Positions 19,536 through 28,422 of a DNA stretch of 64,000 nucleotides are shown in pieces. Under the pieces are notes generated by a model. That model had not been told where the DNA came from, did not search any database, and saw nothing but the letters and a program-made list of their open reading frames with translations. The stretch comes from CAZYBU01 sp964645775 (lineage in GTDB: Bacteria; Spirochaetota; UBA4802; UBA5550). Positions within the stretch are counted from its first letter, which is position 1. The number at the start of each line of letters is the position of its first letter. The translations under genes were made by a program, and so were the position numbers. The stretch covers positions 38,302-102,301 of the forward strand of contig CAZYBU010000007.1 of the NCBI GenBank assembly GCA_964645775.1. The letters run 5' to 3'.

Positions 19536-20711
19536 ATGAAACGAGTCATTCTTGTGCTGATTATACTCCTGGCGGCCGTAACAACCCTGGCGGCCGCAAC
19601 GGAGACCTGGGTTACTACAATTGTTCAGCAATTGCCCGAGTGGTCCACCCGGCCTCTCCTGACTCTCACGGTCTGGCAATGGATCGGCATCGGAGGAGCA
19701 ATCCTCCTGGGTCTGATCGTGAGGAAGATGGTAGGCCTCCTTCTCAAGGGGACCCTGCGTATCGCCCGAACCCGTAGTTCATCTCAGTGGGATGATAGAA
19801 TCATCGAGGCCTTCCTGGGGCCCTCCGGTACCCTGGCGGCCGTGGGAGTATGGTATGTCTCGATCAGGATTTTAAACCTGGGAGAGAATATCGTCGGCGT
19901 TACGGACAATATCCTTCAGATGATCGCCAGTATAGCTCTGATTATTCTTTTTTATCGTCTCACAAAGGTCCTTATTGTTTTTCTCCGCTCCCTGGCGGAG
20001 AAGACTGAAACCGACCTGGATGACCAGCTCATGCCGGTAGTGGAGAAGACCCTGAAGACCCTGGTTATCGTGTTTGGAGGCATGATCGCCCTTCAAAACC
20101 TGGGTGTCAATGTGCTATCCGCCCTTGCCGGCCTCGGGATCGGGGGTCTCGCTTTTGCCCTGGCCGCCAAGGACACGGCCGCCAATATCTTCGGCTCCTT
20201 TACAATCTTCATGGACAAGCCCTTCAAGCTGGGCGACTGGGTCCGGATAAGCGGGACTCATGAAGGTATTGTTGAAGATATCGGGCTTCGGACCACCCGT
20301 CTCCGGACCTTCAAGCAGACACTTATATCCCTTCCCAACAGCGCGGTGGTCAACACATCCATGGAAAATTTCAGCGCCCGGCCTCTGCGGCGGGTTTATG
20401 CAACGGTCGGTGTTACGTACGGTACACCGGCGGAAAAAATCGAGCGGCTTGTCGGGGAGATAGGCGATATTATTCGGAATAACCGCTTTGCCGTTGAAGA
20501 GGGGATGCAGGTGAGTTTCGTGGAGTACGCGGCTTCAAGCCTGAATATTATGATCTACTTCTTCGTTAATGTGGCCAGCTGGACCGAGGAACTCCAGGCA
20601 AAGCAGGAGGTGTTTCTTGCTGTTAAGAAGAAGGCGGAAGAGATGGGAGTGGAATTCGCATTTCCCACTCAGACAATCCATGTGGAAAGCATGCCCGGCG
20701 AAACAGGATAG
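19536..20711 (+). CDS. mscS: MscS-family mechanosensitive ion channel
   Basis: A 391-residue inner-membrane channel that opens under membrane tension to release solutes. An N-terminal signal-like helix (residues 1-22) and a further set of helices precede the conserved pore segment around GLGIGGLAFALAAKDTAANIFGS. The beta domain (PFKLGDWVRI...GIVEDIGLRTTRLRT, LPNSAVVN) and the C-terminal mixed domain follow. I start at the ATG at 19536 because GGAGA lies nine bases upstream; the ATG at 19518 would add six residues. Of the MscS family, it resembles the small YnaI/YbdG-type members. Confidence 0.9.
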   Translation: MKRVILVLIILLAAVTTLAAATETWVTTIVQQLPEWSTRPLLTLTVWQWIGIGGAILLGLIVRKMVGLLLKGTLRIARTRSSSQWDDRIIEAFLGPSGTLAAVGVWYVSIRILNLGENIVGVTDNILQMIASIALIILFYRLTKVLIVFLRSLAEKTETDLDDQLMPVVEKTLKTLVIVFGGMIALQNLGVNVLSALAGLGIGGLAFALAAKDTAANIFGSFTIFMDKPFKLGDWVRISGTHEGIVEDIGLRTTRLRTFKQTLISLPNSAVVNTSMENFSARPLRRVYATVGVTYGTPAEKIERLVGEIGDIIRNNRFAVEEGMQVSFVEYAASSLNIMIYFFVNVASWTEELQAKQEVFLAVKKKAEEMGVEFAFPTQTIHVESMPGETG

Positions 20712-20728
20712 AGTCTGAAAGAAAACGC

Positions 20729-20752
20729 AAGGGCCGCTGAGAAGCGGCCCTT
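20729..20752. terminator. bidirectional intrinsic terminator between mscS and csp
   Basis: A perfect 10-bp stem AAGGGCCGCT/AGCGGCCCTT (20729-20738 and 20743-20752) with loop GAGA. On the minus strand it is followed by a T-rich tail (GCGTTTTC), so it best serves the leftward cold-shock gene. It also lies just after the mscS stop. Confidence 0.75.
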
Positions 20753-20796
20753 ACCTGTACCCCGAATGGGGTGATGATTACCTGTGGTCCCCTCTG

Positions 20797-20997
20797 TCAG
20801 ATAACAGCAACGGAGACGGCACGGGGTCCCTTGGGAGATTCTTCGATTTCGAACTCAACCGTAGCTCCCTCGGTCAGGCTCCTGAAACCATCTGAGTTGA
20901 TCCCTGAATGATGAACAAAGATGTCACCACCATTCTCGCGCTGGATAAAACCATACCCTTTACTGTCATTGAACCACTTAACTACGCCTCTTTCCAT
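20797..20997 (-). CDS. cspA: cold shock domain protein
   Basis: A 66-residue single cold-shock domain that binds single-stranded RNA or DNA and melts mRNA structure. Both RNP motifs are present: KGYGFIQ (RNP1) and DIFVHHSGI (RNP2), with KWFNDSKG in front. Length is typical. AAGGAG lies ten bases before the ATG. The leader contains a perfect 7-bp hairpin (21023-21039) near the ribosome binding site, which fits the RNA-structure control common in csp genes. It ends at the 20729-20752 terminator. The Csp paralogue cannot be specified, so the symbol is generic. Confidence 0.95.
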   Translation of the reverse strand: MERGVVKWFNDSKGYGFIQRENGGDIFVHHSGINSDGFRSLTEGATVEFEIEESPKGPRAVSVAVI

Positions 20998-21022
20998 GAA
21001 ACGATACTCCTTGATTCTTACG

Positions 21023-21039
21023 TCATGGCTCTGCCATGA
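21023..21039 (-). promoter_or_regulatory. stem-loop in the csp leader
   Basis: TCATGGC/GCCATGA, a perfect 7-bp stem with a three-base loop, lies about 25-42 bases upstream of the csp start on the minus strand, just before AAGGAG. Cold-shock mRNAs often use leader structure to control translation; a role here is an inference. Confidence 0.4.
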
Positions 21040-21119
21040 AAGTTTTATGCGAGATAATAGTACGAATTTACCTTACCGGATTTGCTGCCTTTTATGAGGT
21101 ATGAAATGCGGAAGTTACT

Positions 21120-21163
21120 GTACTGCTATCCCCCTGTGCTTAAGCACAATGTCATAGTAGTAC
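21120..21163. promoter_or_regulatory. 44-bp symmetrical palindrome between csp and AOR
   Basis: The perfect 14-bp core TGTGCTTAAGCACA (21135-21148) is flanked at equal distance (5 bases each side) by outer arms GTACTGCTAT (21120-21129) and ATAGTAGTAC (21154-21163), which pair at 9 of 10 positions. The whole has exact two-fold symmetry around 21141/21142. It lies about 120 bases upstream of csp (minus) and 90 bases upstream of the likely AOR -35. Such symmetry suggests a dimeric regulator site; an RNA hairpin in a csp leader is the alternative. The rest of 20998-21312 holds only the csp leader and the AOR promoter. Confidence 0.55.
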
Positions 21164-21254
21164 ATCGACACAAAAGGTCAAGATTTTCCATATTTATTCA
21201 TAAAAAAATGTTATATGCTGGGAGAGATGGATCCATAGGAAAAGTGTAAAATTC

Positions 21255-21282
21255 TTGTCCTTTGTGGAGATTTTGATAAAAT
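21255..21282 (+). promoter_or_regulatory. sigma-70-type promoter for the AOR gene
   Basis: TTGTCC (21255-21260) and TAAAAT (21277-21282), separated by 16 bases, form a good -35/-10 pair 31 bases before the AOR start. The predicted leader is short and contains the GCAGGAGGA ribosome binding site. Confidence 0.5.
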
Positions 21283-21312
21283 AGTCATGGAGCAGGGTAA
21301 GCAGGAGGATAC

Positions 21313-23727
21313 ATGAACAAACCATCATTATATGCCGGAAAAATCCTCAGGGTGGATCTTTCCAATGGCATAACAGATAGTATTGATACAATGAACTACG
21401 CGGAGAGGTATCTGGGGGGCCGCGGCGTTGCTACTGCCCTTTATCATGAGGAAGTCCCACCGGAGTGCTCCGCCTTTGATGAAGAGAATCGAATTATTAT
21501 CTCCATGGGACCCCTTTCCGGAATACCGGGAGGCCTGGGCGGTTCCCGGTGGGGAATATTCACAAAATCTCCCCTGCCGGCCGGTCAAAGGGGAAGAGAC
21601 CATTTTTGCTACGGAAACCTGGGTGGAACCTTCGGAGCCGAACTCCGGTTCGCCGGCTGGGACGGTATAGTCATACAGGGCCGGGCTGAGAAACCGGTCT
21701 GGATAGAGGTCGTGGATAACCAGGTGAAATTTCATTCCGCCGAACACCTGTGGGGAAAAAGCACGGTGGAGACAAGGGAAATCCTTAAAGATGAGGCCGA
21801 GTCGAAGGTCCGGACCCTGGCCATCGGTCCGGCGGGAGAAAACAGGGTTCCCCTGGCCACGGTCTTTGCCGAGGGGGATGCCAGTTGCAGCGGAGGCGTG
21901 GGATCGGTTTTCGGGGCAAAGAACCTGAAGGCGATCACAGTACGCGGTTCTCTTCGACGGGTTGATGTGGCTGATCGGGAAAGGTTAAAGGAGATAGAAA
22001 AAGATATACGGGGATACGGACGGGGTAACGTAAAGGTCTGGGGACTGGACTTTATGGCCCATGGGCTGAAGATCCGTAAGCTCCCCTGTTTCGGCTGCAT
22101 GGCAAGCTGTCTCAGGGTCAGTTATGAGGCGGACAACGGCGTACGGGGAAAGTTCATGTGCCAGTCCCGATTTTTCTACATGCATCACGCCTGGGGATAT
22201 TATGGAGAGGATAACGACGTGCCTTTTCTGGCCAACAGGACATGTGATGAATACGGGATTGATACCTGGGAAATACAAACCCTGATCGAGTGGCTTCTTC
22301 TCTGTCACGCTGAAGGGATCCTTTCTGAGAAGGAGACAGGTATCCCACTGGATAAAGTGGGGAGCCTGGAATTTATCGAGAGCCTGGTTCGAAGGGTCTC
22401 CCTGCGTGAAGGCATGGGAGATATACTGGCCGGGGGAGCAGAGACTGCGGCCCGGAAACTGGGAGGACGGATGCACTCCATTTTCACGAAAACCGATCCC
22501 TATGATCCCCGTTACTGCCGCGTGAACACCCTTCTATTCCCCTTTGATACGCGGGAACCGATTCAGCAACTTCACGAGGCGGGCCTGGTCCTTTCCCAGT
22601 GGTCCAGCTGGGCCAAGGGGGTAGAAGAGGCCCATATATCATCCGATGTTATCCGCGGTATCGGGGAACGTTTCTGGGGGAGCGCTGAGGCGGCGGACAT
22701 GACCACCCTGGATGGGAAGGCGGGCGCCGCGAAAAAGATCCAGGAAAGACAGATGGCCAAGGAGAGCATGGGGGTATGCGACTGGATGTTTCCCCTTATA
22801 GACAATCCCGCGGGTGAAGATCACGTAGGCGACCCGGGCGTAGAAAGCCGCATCCTATCCGCTGCCACGGGTGTCGATTACAGTGAGGAGGACCTCTACC
22901 GTATCGGTGAACGGGTCTTCAATCTGCAGAGAGCTGTCCTTCTCCGGGAAGGTCATCGCGCCCGGGAGGACGATTTTCTTCCGGAAGAATGGCACAAAAA
23001 ACCGATTGAGACCCATGTCGCAGACCCGGAGGTTATCGTGCCTGATGGGAAGGGGGCAATAACGTCCGCCGTGGGAACCGTGGTAGAGACAAAGGATTTC
23101 CTTCGTATCAGGGACGAATTCTATGAACTCCGGGGATGGGACGTGCCCACAGGTTTACCTTCCCTCCATACCCTGCAACGTCTGGATATGGAAGATGTGG
23201 CCCTTGACCTTATTGAAAGGGGCCTTGCCGTCAGAAGGGAGAGGGGGATCCCGCCTGTTACACGGATTACCCGTTCCCTGGACCGGCTGGCATCTTTCAT
23301 CCGCCCTAACAGGAAAGAGAAGAACGAGAGATATCCCTTCATGGAGAGGGAAAGTCTGGATGATGATGATCTTATCTCCATACTGGAAGATGATGTCCGG
23401 AAATACGGTCATCCATCCATTACCCACAACTTTAAAGGGTGGAACAAGGATATGCTCTATTACTTCACGGACCTGGACAGTTATTATGTTATACGCTTTG
23501 TCGACGGCGAGGCACAGCAGCCTGAAAGGCTGGGCGGTCCACTGGAAAAGCCGGAGATTACCTACGAGATGGACAGCCGAATTTTGAAAGCCATTTCCGA
23601 CGGTGAATTGAGCGGAGAACAGGCGTACCTGAAGCGGTTGCTTCGCTTGAAGGCCTCTTTTGGCGATATGATGAAACTCCAGTCCCTTAATAAGGTGCCT
23701 GCCGCTTCAAAGGAAGAGGTTCGGTAG
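21313..23727 (+). CDS. tungsten aldehyde:ferredoxin oxidoreductase with C-terminal SCP2-like domain
   Basis: An 804-residue cytoplasmic enzyme of the AOR family, which oxidises aldehydes to acids with tungstopterin and a 4Fe-4S cluster, passing electrons to ferredoxin. Residues 1-210 are the N-terminal pterin-binding domain (GRGVATALYHEEVPP, PLSGIPGGLGGSRWGI). The cluster motif CFGCMASC gives Cys259, 262 and 266; Cys489 in GVCDWMF is the distal ligand. Classical AORs end about 110 residues after that cysteine, but here over 300 remain. Residues ~697-793 look like a sterol carrier protein 2 domain (ITYEMDSRILKAISDGEL..., then FGDMMKLQSL). A lipid-like aldehyde substrate is an inference. GGAGGA lies six bases before the ATG. 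Confidence 0.88.
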   Translation: MNKPSLYAGKILRVDLSNGITDSIDTMNYAERYLGGRGVATALYHEEVPPECSAFDEENRIIISMGPLSGIPGGLGGSRWGIFTKSPLPAGQRGRDHFCYGNLGGTFGAELRFAGWDGIVIQGRAEKPVWIEVVDNQVKFHSAEHLWGKSTVETREILKDEAESKVRTLAIGPAGENRVPLATVFAEGDASCSGGVGSVFGAKNLKAITVRGSLRRVDVADRERLKEIEKDIRGYGRGNVKVWGLDFMAHGLKIRKLPCFGCMASCLRVSYEADNGVRGKFMCQSRFFYMHHAWGYYGEDNDVPFLANRTCDEYGIDTWEIQTLIEWLLLCHAEGILSEKETGIPLDKVGSLEFIESLVRRVSLREGMGDILAGGAETAARKLGGRMHSIFTKTDPYDPRYCRVNTLLFPFDTREPIQQLHEAGLVLSQWSSWAKGVEEAHISSDVIRGIGERFWGSAEAADMTTLDGKAGAAKKIQERQMAKESMGVCDWMFPLIDNPAGEDHVGDPGVESRILSAATGVDYSEEDLYRIGERVFNLQRAVLLREGHRAREDDFLPEEWHKKPIETHVADPEVIVPDGKGAITSAVGTVVETKDFLRIRDEFYELRGWDVPTGLPSLHTLQRLDMEDVALDLIERGLAVRRERGIPPVTRITRSLDRLASFIRPNRKEKNERYPFMERESLDDDDLISILEDDVRKYGHPSITHNFKGWNKDMLYYFTDLDSYYVIRFVDGEAQQPERLGGPLEKPEITYEMDSRILKAISDGELSGEQAYLKRLLRLKASFGDMMKLQSLNKVPAASKEEVR

Positions 23728-23824
23728 AGTAAATAGCGGGAATGGTACTTTTTTCTTGTTTTTTTTCTCATTCAGGGGAGATTATACGTGTACCCTGCAG
23801 GAGAACATCTGAAAAGGAGTCCCT

Positions 23825-24538
23825 ATGATTCGTCGGTTTGTCTTACCTCTCTTAATTCTGGCCCTCTTCGTGCTGGCCGCCTACAAGATCGGATTTAAAA
23901 ATATGTTTATTCCCTCGGCTGTTCGTACAGTTAAGCAGGAATCGAACCTTGATAGCCTTGCCCGGAAAGCGGAAAAGGCTGAGGAACAGGCTCTGGAAGA
24001 TCCGGCCAAAAGCAACCGGGCCGGTGAGGTATGGGAAAACCTGGGTGACAGCCATCTCAAGCAGAAGAACTGGACTCCGGCTGTTAATTCCTTTAAGAAG
24101 GCTATTGAGTACGGTAATTCCGGCGCGCCTGTTCATTACGGTCTTGCCGTGGGTTACGCCAACCGGGGAGGGGAGACGGACAGTGATGAAGATATCAATA
24201 AAGCCCTCCGGCACTACCGCCGGGCCCTGGAGATAAACCCAGATATGAAAAACGCCGCGTACGGTTTCGCTATTCTCCTCTACTACGAGAAAAACCGGAA
24301 GGAGCAAGCCATGGAGATTACAGGGAAGATCATTGAACAGGATCCCACTTTTTATCGCGCACGTTTCGCCCTCGGCAGGATGAGGTACGAATCTGGAAAT
24401 CTTCCCGGCGCCCTTGCGGTCTATGAAAATCTCTACGAGGACCTGAAGAAAAAGCCTGATTCCCCCCGTCTGCGGGAGTACAAAGAGAAGGCAAGTGGAA
24501 ACATTACCCGCATTATGAGTGAGCTGAACCGTCGGTGA
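23825..24538 (+). CDS. membrane-anchored TPR protein
   Basis: A 237-residue protein with one N-terminal membrane helix (about residues 4-24). A short acidic/basic linker and three to four TPR-like repeats follow (about 58-230; for example WENLGDSHLKQKNW and RRALEINPDMKNAAY). It is probably anchored in the inner membrane with the repeats outside, acting as a scaffold; the partner is unknown. AAAGGAG precedes the ATG. Its stop codon overlaps the GTG start of dprA (GTGA), so the two are translationally coupled. Confidence 0.8.
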   Translation: MIRRFVLPLLILALFVLAAYKIGFKNMFIPSAVRTVKQESNLDSLARKAEKAEEQALEDPAKSNRAGEVWENLGDSHLKQKNWTPAVNSFKKAIEYGNSGAPVHYGLAVGYANRGGETDSDEDINKALRHYRRALEINPDMKNAAYGFAILLYYEKNRKEQAMEITGKIIEQDPTFYRARFALGRMRYESGNLPGALAVYENLYEDLKKKPDSPRLREYKEKASGNITRIMSELNRR

Positions 24539-25629
24539 GTGTCCATGAAAAGCGGGCGGCCGTCGCCCTGTCACTGATACCTGATTCTCTGCGGAAGATC
24601 GTTCGTTCCCGGGCCGTAACCCACGGTCTGGAGAGTATTCTTCTTTCATTACAAAGGAACCAGCCTCTGAAAGTATCAGGCGCCTACAGCGCCGCCTATC
24701 CTGCGGACCCTGAAGAAGCGGCCGAGCGGGTTATGACAAGATGCGAAGAATCGGGAATCGAAATCCGTACCCTCTGGGAGTCAGGATACCCGGCGCTTCT
24801 AAAAGAGATACCCGATCCTCCCCTGGTGCTTTATGTTCGCGGCAGATTTCTGGACCCGGCTTCCCGTATCGCCATGGTTGGAACACGGCGTGCGGATAAT
24901 CGTTCCCTGGCCGTCAGCCGCCGGCTTGCAGGGGAACTGGCCCGGGAAGGTGTCGTCCTGGTGAGCGGCCTGGCCCGTGGGATAGACACGGCGGCTCATA
25001 TGGGGGCCCTGGACGGAGGAGGATCGACTCTCGCCGTGCTTCCCCGTGGTTTGGACGCCGTTTATCCGGCCACAAACCTGAACCTTGCGAAGAGAATCGT
25101 CGCCACTCCCGGTTCCGCCTGCCTCAGTGAATTTCCCCCGGCCAGTGAAACGGACAGGTGGACTTTTGTAAGAAGGAACAGGATTATTAGCGGTCTGGCC
25201 GCGGGAACCGTGGTTGTCCAGGCCGGGGAGAAGAGCGGGGCCCTGATAACGGCCCGCCACGCCCTTGAACAGGGTCGGGACGTCTTTGCCTGCTCGGGAT
25301 ACACTTTCGATGAAAAGTATCGGGGATGCGCCGCGCTTCTAAGGGACGGGGCAATACCGGTTTTCGAGACAGGGGACGTTCTTCAGGGATTGGGACGGGA
25401 AATACTACTCTTCCCGGAGGCTGAGAAAAAGAAGGAAAGTCATTTGCCCCATCCTGACGATACTGATATTGAAGCTCGAATGATTCGTCTATGCGCGGGG
25501 GAGGGGAAGAGCCAGGATGAACTGGCACTCGAGCTGGGACTTCCCCCTGAAGAACTGGCTGGTATATGTTCACTCCTTGAACTGCAGGGAAGAATCGTTC
25601 GGAGGGAGGGACGAATAATTGTATCCTGA
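24535..25629 (+). CDS. dprA: DNA processing protein DprA (Smf)
   Basis: DprA binds incoming single-stranded DNA during transformation and loads RecA. The 364-residue protein has an N-terminal helical domain (1-100), then the Rossmann-like core with MVGTRRADNRS, LVSGLARGIDTAAH and the closing GALITARHALEQGRDVFA. A C-terminal winged-helix segment follows (about 300-364, DELALELGLPPEELAGICSLLELQG). The GTG start overlaps the stop of the upstream TPR gene. The order dprA-topA-xerC is known from Treponema and from Firmicutes. Here a haem protein gene is inserted between dprA and topA. Confidence 0.93.
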   Translation: MSVHEKRAAVALSLIPDSLRKIVRSRAVTHGLESILLSLQRNQPLKVSGAYSAAYPADPEEAAERVMTRCEESGIEIRTLWESGYPALLKEIPDPPLVLYVRGRFLDPASRIAMVGTRRADNRSLAVSRRLAGELAREGVVLVSGLARGIDTAAHMGALDGGGSTLAVLPRGLDAVYPATNLNLAKRIVATPGSACLSEFPPASETDRWTFVRRNRIISGLAAGTVVVQAGEKSGALITARHALEQGRDVFACSGYTFDEKYRGCAALLRDGAIPVFETGDVLQGLGREILLFPEAEKKKESHLPHPDDTDIEARMIRLCAGEGKSQDELALELGLPPEELAGICSLLELQGRIVRREGRIIVS

Positions 25630-25638
25630 ATTGACTGC

Positions 25639-26247
25639 ATGAAGATACGTTTTGTTATTATCTTTTCACTGTTTCTGCTGCTTGGAATTTCCATCCTGCA
25701 GCTATTCAATGTGCCTCCTTACGCTGGTGACGTTTATTCACTCTACAGGTCCGGTTACTTTGTCGAACTTGACCGCCAGTTTCAGCTTATCAGAAAAGCG
25801 TTTATTGATCTGAAGACCATGTCCCGGCCGGAACACGCCTGGATTTTTTTGAAAGATATTGAAGAAGATCAGGATATCCGCGTACGGGTCTATGACGGGG
25901 ATGGACGCGGGGTGCCTGCCCCGGGCAGAAAGGAAGGGGGTGTCAATGCCAACGTGGCCCTCTTCCTTGACTCAGACAACAGTGGCCTTAAAACAACGGT
26001 TTCTGGGAAAACGTACCGGGCTCTTCTTCCCGTTCCCTGGAGGGAGAGGTGCGCCTTCTGCCATGACAGACCCGAGGGGAAAATGCTTGGCGCCATGGAA
26101 TTTGAGCGGACCTTTAACGCCCGGATCTATTACTCCTCGGAAAGGATTATTATCTTTTCAGTTATATCAATCGTTATCGCCGTTCTCATTATTATACTCC
26201 TGAAGTGGGATCCGCACAGGGAAGTTAAAGAACTGTTTGACAAATAA
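25639..26247 (+). CDS. membrane protein with periplasmic single-haem (CxxCH) domain
   Basis: A 202-residue protein with membrane helices at both ends (about residues 4-24 and 170-192) and a ~140-residue periplasmic domain between. That domain holds one c-type haem motif, CAFCH (in RERCAFCHDRPEGKMLGAMEF), close to the second helix. This resembles Tll0287/DUF3365-like haem sensor domains in front of signalling modules, but the protein ends about 12 residues after the second helix, with no output domain. It may be a stand-alone redox or gas-sensing subunit or an electron carrier. It lies ten bases after dprA and 45 bases before topA. Confidence 0.7.
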   Translation: MKIRFVIIFSLFLLLGISILQLFNVPPYAGDVYSLYRSGYFVELDRQFQLIRKAFIDLKTMSRPEHAWIFLKDIEEDQDIRVRVYDGDGRGVPAPGRKEGGVNANVALFLDSDNSGLKTTVSGKTYRALLPVPWRERCAFCHDRPEGKMLGAMEFERTFNARIYYSSERIIIFSVISIVIAVLIIILLKWDPHREVKELFDK

Positions 26248-26291
26248 CGGTTCTTAATTCCATTGAGCCTAATCTCCGACAGGATTTAACT

Positions 26292-28421
26292 ATGGATAAA
26301 GAGAAAAGCGCAGAAAAGAAAAAGAAATCCTCCGGGGCCGAGACCCTGGTTATCGTAGAGTCACCATCCAAGGCCCGAACCATCAATAAATACCTGGGAA
26401 AGGATTATATTATATCCTCCTCCGTGGGACATATTATCGATCTGCCCAAGTCCAGGCTCGCCATCGACGTAGAAAACAGCTTTGAGCCGGAATATATTAC
26501 CATTCGGGGTAAGGCCAAAATCCTCAATGAACTGAAAAAACAGGCGTCGAAGGTAAACCAGGTCCTTCTCGCCACAGACCGGGACCGTGAAGGGGAAGCA
26601 ATTTCCTGGCACCTCTCAAATTCACTTTCATCGAAGAACCCGAACATCAAGAGAATCGAGTTTAACGAGATAACCGAGGAGGCGATCAGGGAAGCGGTCG
26701 AGCGCCCCAGGGAGATCGATATCGATCTTGTCAACGCCCAGCAGGCCCGCCGTATACTGGACAGGATTGTCGGTTATTACATCAGCCCTATCCTCTGGAA
26801 AAAAGTCAAGAGGGGCCTCTCGGCCGGACGGGTACAGTCCGTTGCCCTGAAAGTGATATGTGACCGTGAAGAGGAGATTGACTCCTTTATCCCGAAGGAA
26901 TACTGGAGCCTTGACGTGGATTGCCTGAAAGGCAAGAAATCTTTCAAGGCCTCACTCCATTCCGTTGGGGGGGAGAAGACCGATATCAAGAACTCTGATG
27001 AAATGGACTCCATCGTCAGCGATCTTGAAGGTAAGCCGCTTCACGTGGAGAAGGTCTCAAAGAAGGAGAGAAGACGTAAGCCCCAGGCACCCTATATAAC
27101 AAGCAAGCTCCAGCAGGACGCCGCGAATCGTCTCGGTTTCACTTCACGGAAGACCATGATCGTGGCTCAGCAGCTCTACGAGGGGATAGATGTTGCCGGC
27201 ACGGGGCTGGTGGGTCTCATTACCTATATGCGAACGGACTCTACCCGTCTCTCGGACGCGGCACTTTCCAGCGTACGGAACTTTATTTCAGGAGAATATT
27301 CTGACGAGAATCTTCCTGAAAAAGCGAATATCTACAGTAACCGGAAGGGAGCCCAGGACGCCCACGAGGCTATACGGCCCACGGACATTACCCGGACCCC
27401 CGAATCGATAAAGAAAGACCTTTCCCGGGACCAGTACCGTCTTTATGACCTGATATGGAAGCGGACCATCGCCTCCCAGATGAAGCCGGAAGTTTCCGAG
27501 GTAACCACGGTCGATCTCCAGCAGGGAACGTATCTCTTTCGGGCCACCGGCAGTCGCATCCTTTTCAAGGGCTTTACCCTGGTTGAAAAAGATACAAAGA
27601 CGAGCCGCCAGATCCTTCCTGAGCTTGAGAAGGGAGACGAGGTGCTGGTGGAAAAATATCTTCCGGAACAGCATTTTACCACGCCGCCTCCGAGGTTTAA
27701 TGACGCCTCCCTGGTCAAGTTTCTTGAGGAGTCGGGCATCGGACGTCCATCAACCTATTCTCCAACCATTGATACCCTTCTGCGGAGATATTATGTTGTT
27801 CGACAGGGACGTCAACTGGCGCCCACGGTTCTGGGCCGCCTTGTCAATGATATCATGAAGAAGTATTTTGCGAGCCTGGTCTCCATCGATTTCACCGTGG
27901 ATATGGAAGAAAAACTCGACCAGGTTGAGGAATCAAAATTTGACTGGGTCAAGATGCTTGAGGACTTTCACGGCCCCTTCAAAAAAACCGTGGACCATGC
28001 CGAGGAACATCTCGAGGAGATGAAGGGTGTCCTGGACGAAGAGACCGATATCGAATGCGAAAAATGCGGAAGCCCGATGGTTAAGAAGCTGGGACGATAC
28101 GGGTTTTTCCTGGCCTGTTCCGGTTTTCCTGAATGCAGAAACGCCCGTCCCCTTCCCCTGGGGACCTGCCCCCGGTGTGGAGAAGGCGATGTCGTTAAGA
28201 AGAGCTCCCGCAAGGGGAGAGGAGGGACATTTTATGCCTGCAGTAATTACCCTGAATGCGAATTTCTGAGTCGCGAGAATCCCGCGGACAAGGACTGTCC
28301 AAAATGCGGACGCCTTCTTTTCCGAAAGAGTATTAAGAAAAGGGGTGAAGAGCTCCGATGCCTTAATGAAGAGTGCGGATTCCGCATGGAGATTCTGGAC
28401 GACAACGGAAACGGGAAGTAA
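26292..28421 (+). CDS. topA: DNA topoisomerase I
   Basis: Type IA topoisomerase that relaxes negative supercoils. The 709-residue protein has an N-terminal Toprim domain (LVIVESPSKARTINKYLG; DRDREGEAISWHL) and the catalytic tyrosine in ITYMRTDSTRLS (Tyr312). Three C-terminal four-cysteine zinc modules follow (CEKCG...CSGFPEC, CPRCG...CSNYPEC, CPKCG...CLNEEC). About 20 charged residues precede the Toprim domain. It is followed at once by xerC, whose GTG lies one base after the topA stop. Confidence 0.96.
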   Translation: MDKEKSAEKKKKSSGAETLVIVESPSKARTINKYLGKDYIISSSVGHIIDLPKSRLAIDVENSFEPEYITIRGKAKILNELKKQASKVNQVLLATDRDREGEAISWHLSNSLSSKNPNIKRIEFNEITEEAIREAVERPREIDIDLVNAQQARRILDRIVGYYISPILWKKVKRGLSAGRVQSVALKVICDREEEIDSFIPKEYWSLDVDCLKGKKSFKASLHSVGGEKTDIKNSDEMDSIVSDLEGKPLHVEKVSKKERRRKPQAPYITSKLQQDAANRLGFTSRKTMIVAQQLYEGIDVAGTGLVGLITYMRTDSTRLSDAALSSVRNFISGEYSDENLPEKANIYSNRKGAQDAHEAIRPTDITRTPESIKKDLSRDQYRLYDLIWKRTIASQMKPEVSEVTTVDLQQGTYLFRATGSRILFKGFTLVEKDTKTSRQILPELEKGDEVLVEKYLPEQHFTTPPPRFNDASLVKFLEESGIGRPSTYSPTIDTLLRRYYVVRQGRQLAPTVLGRLVNDIMKKYFASLVSIDFTVDMEEKLDQVEESKFDWVKMLEDFHGPFKKTVDHAEEHLEEMKGVLDEETDIECEKCGSPMVKKLGRYGFFLACSGFPECRNARPLPLGTCPRCGEGDVVKKSSRKGRGGTFYACSNYPECEFLSRENPADKDCPKCGRLLFRKSIKKRGEELRCLNEECGFRMEILDDNGNGK

Positions 28422-28422
28422 G

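Noticed and set aside
28345..28422. An N-terminal extension of xerC starting inside topA
   Set aside because: It would overlap the topA zinc-finger region by 77 bases, and similarity to Xer proteins begins at the GTG at 28423.
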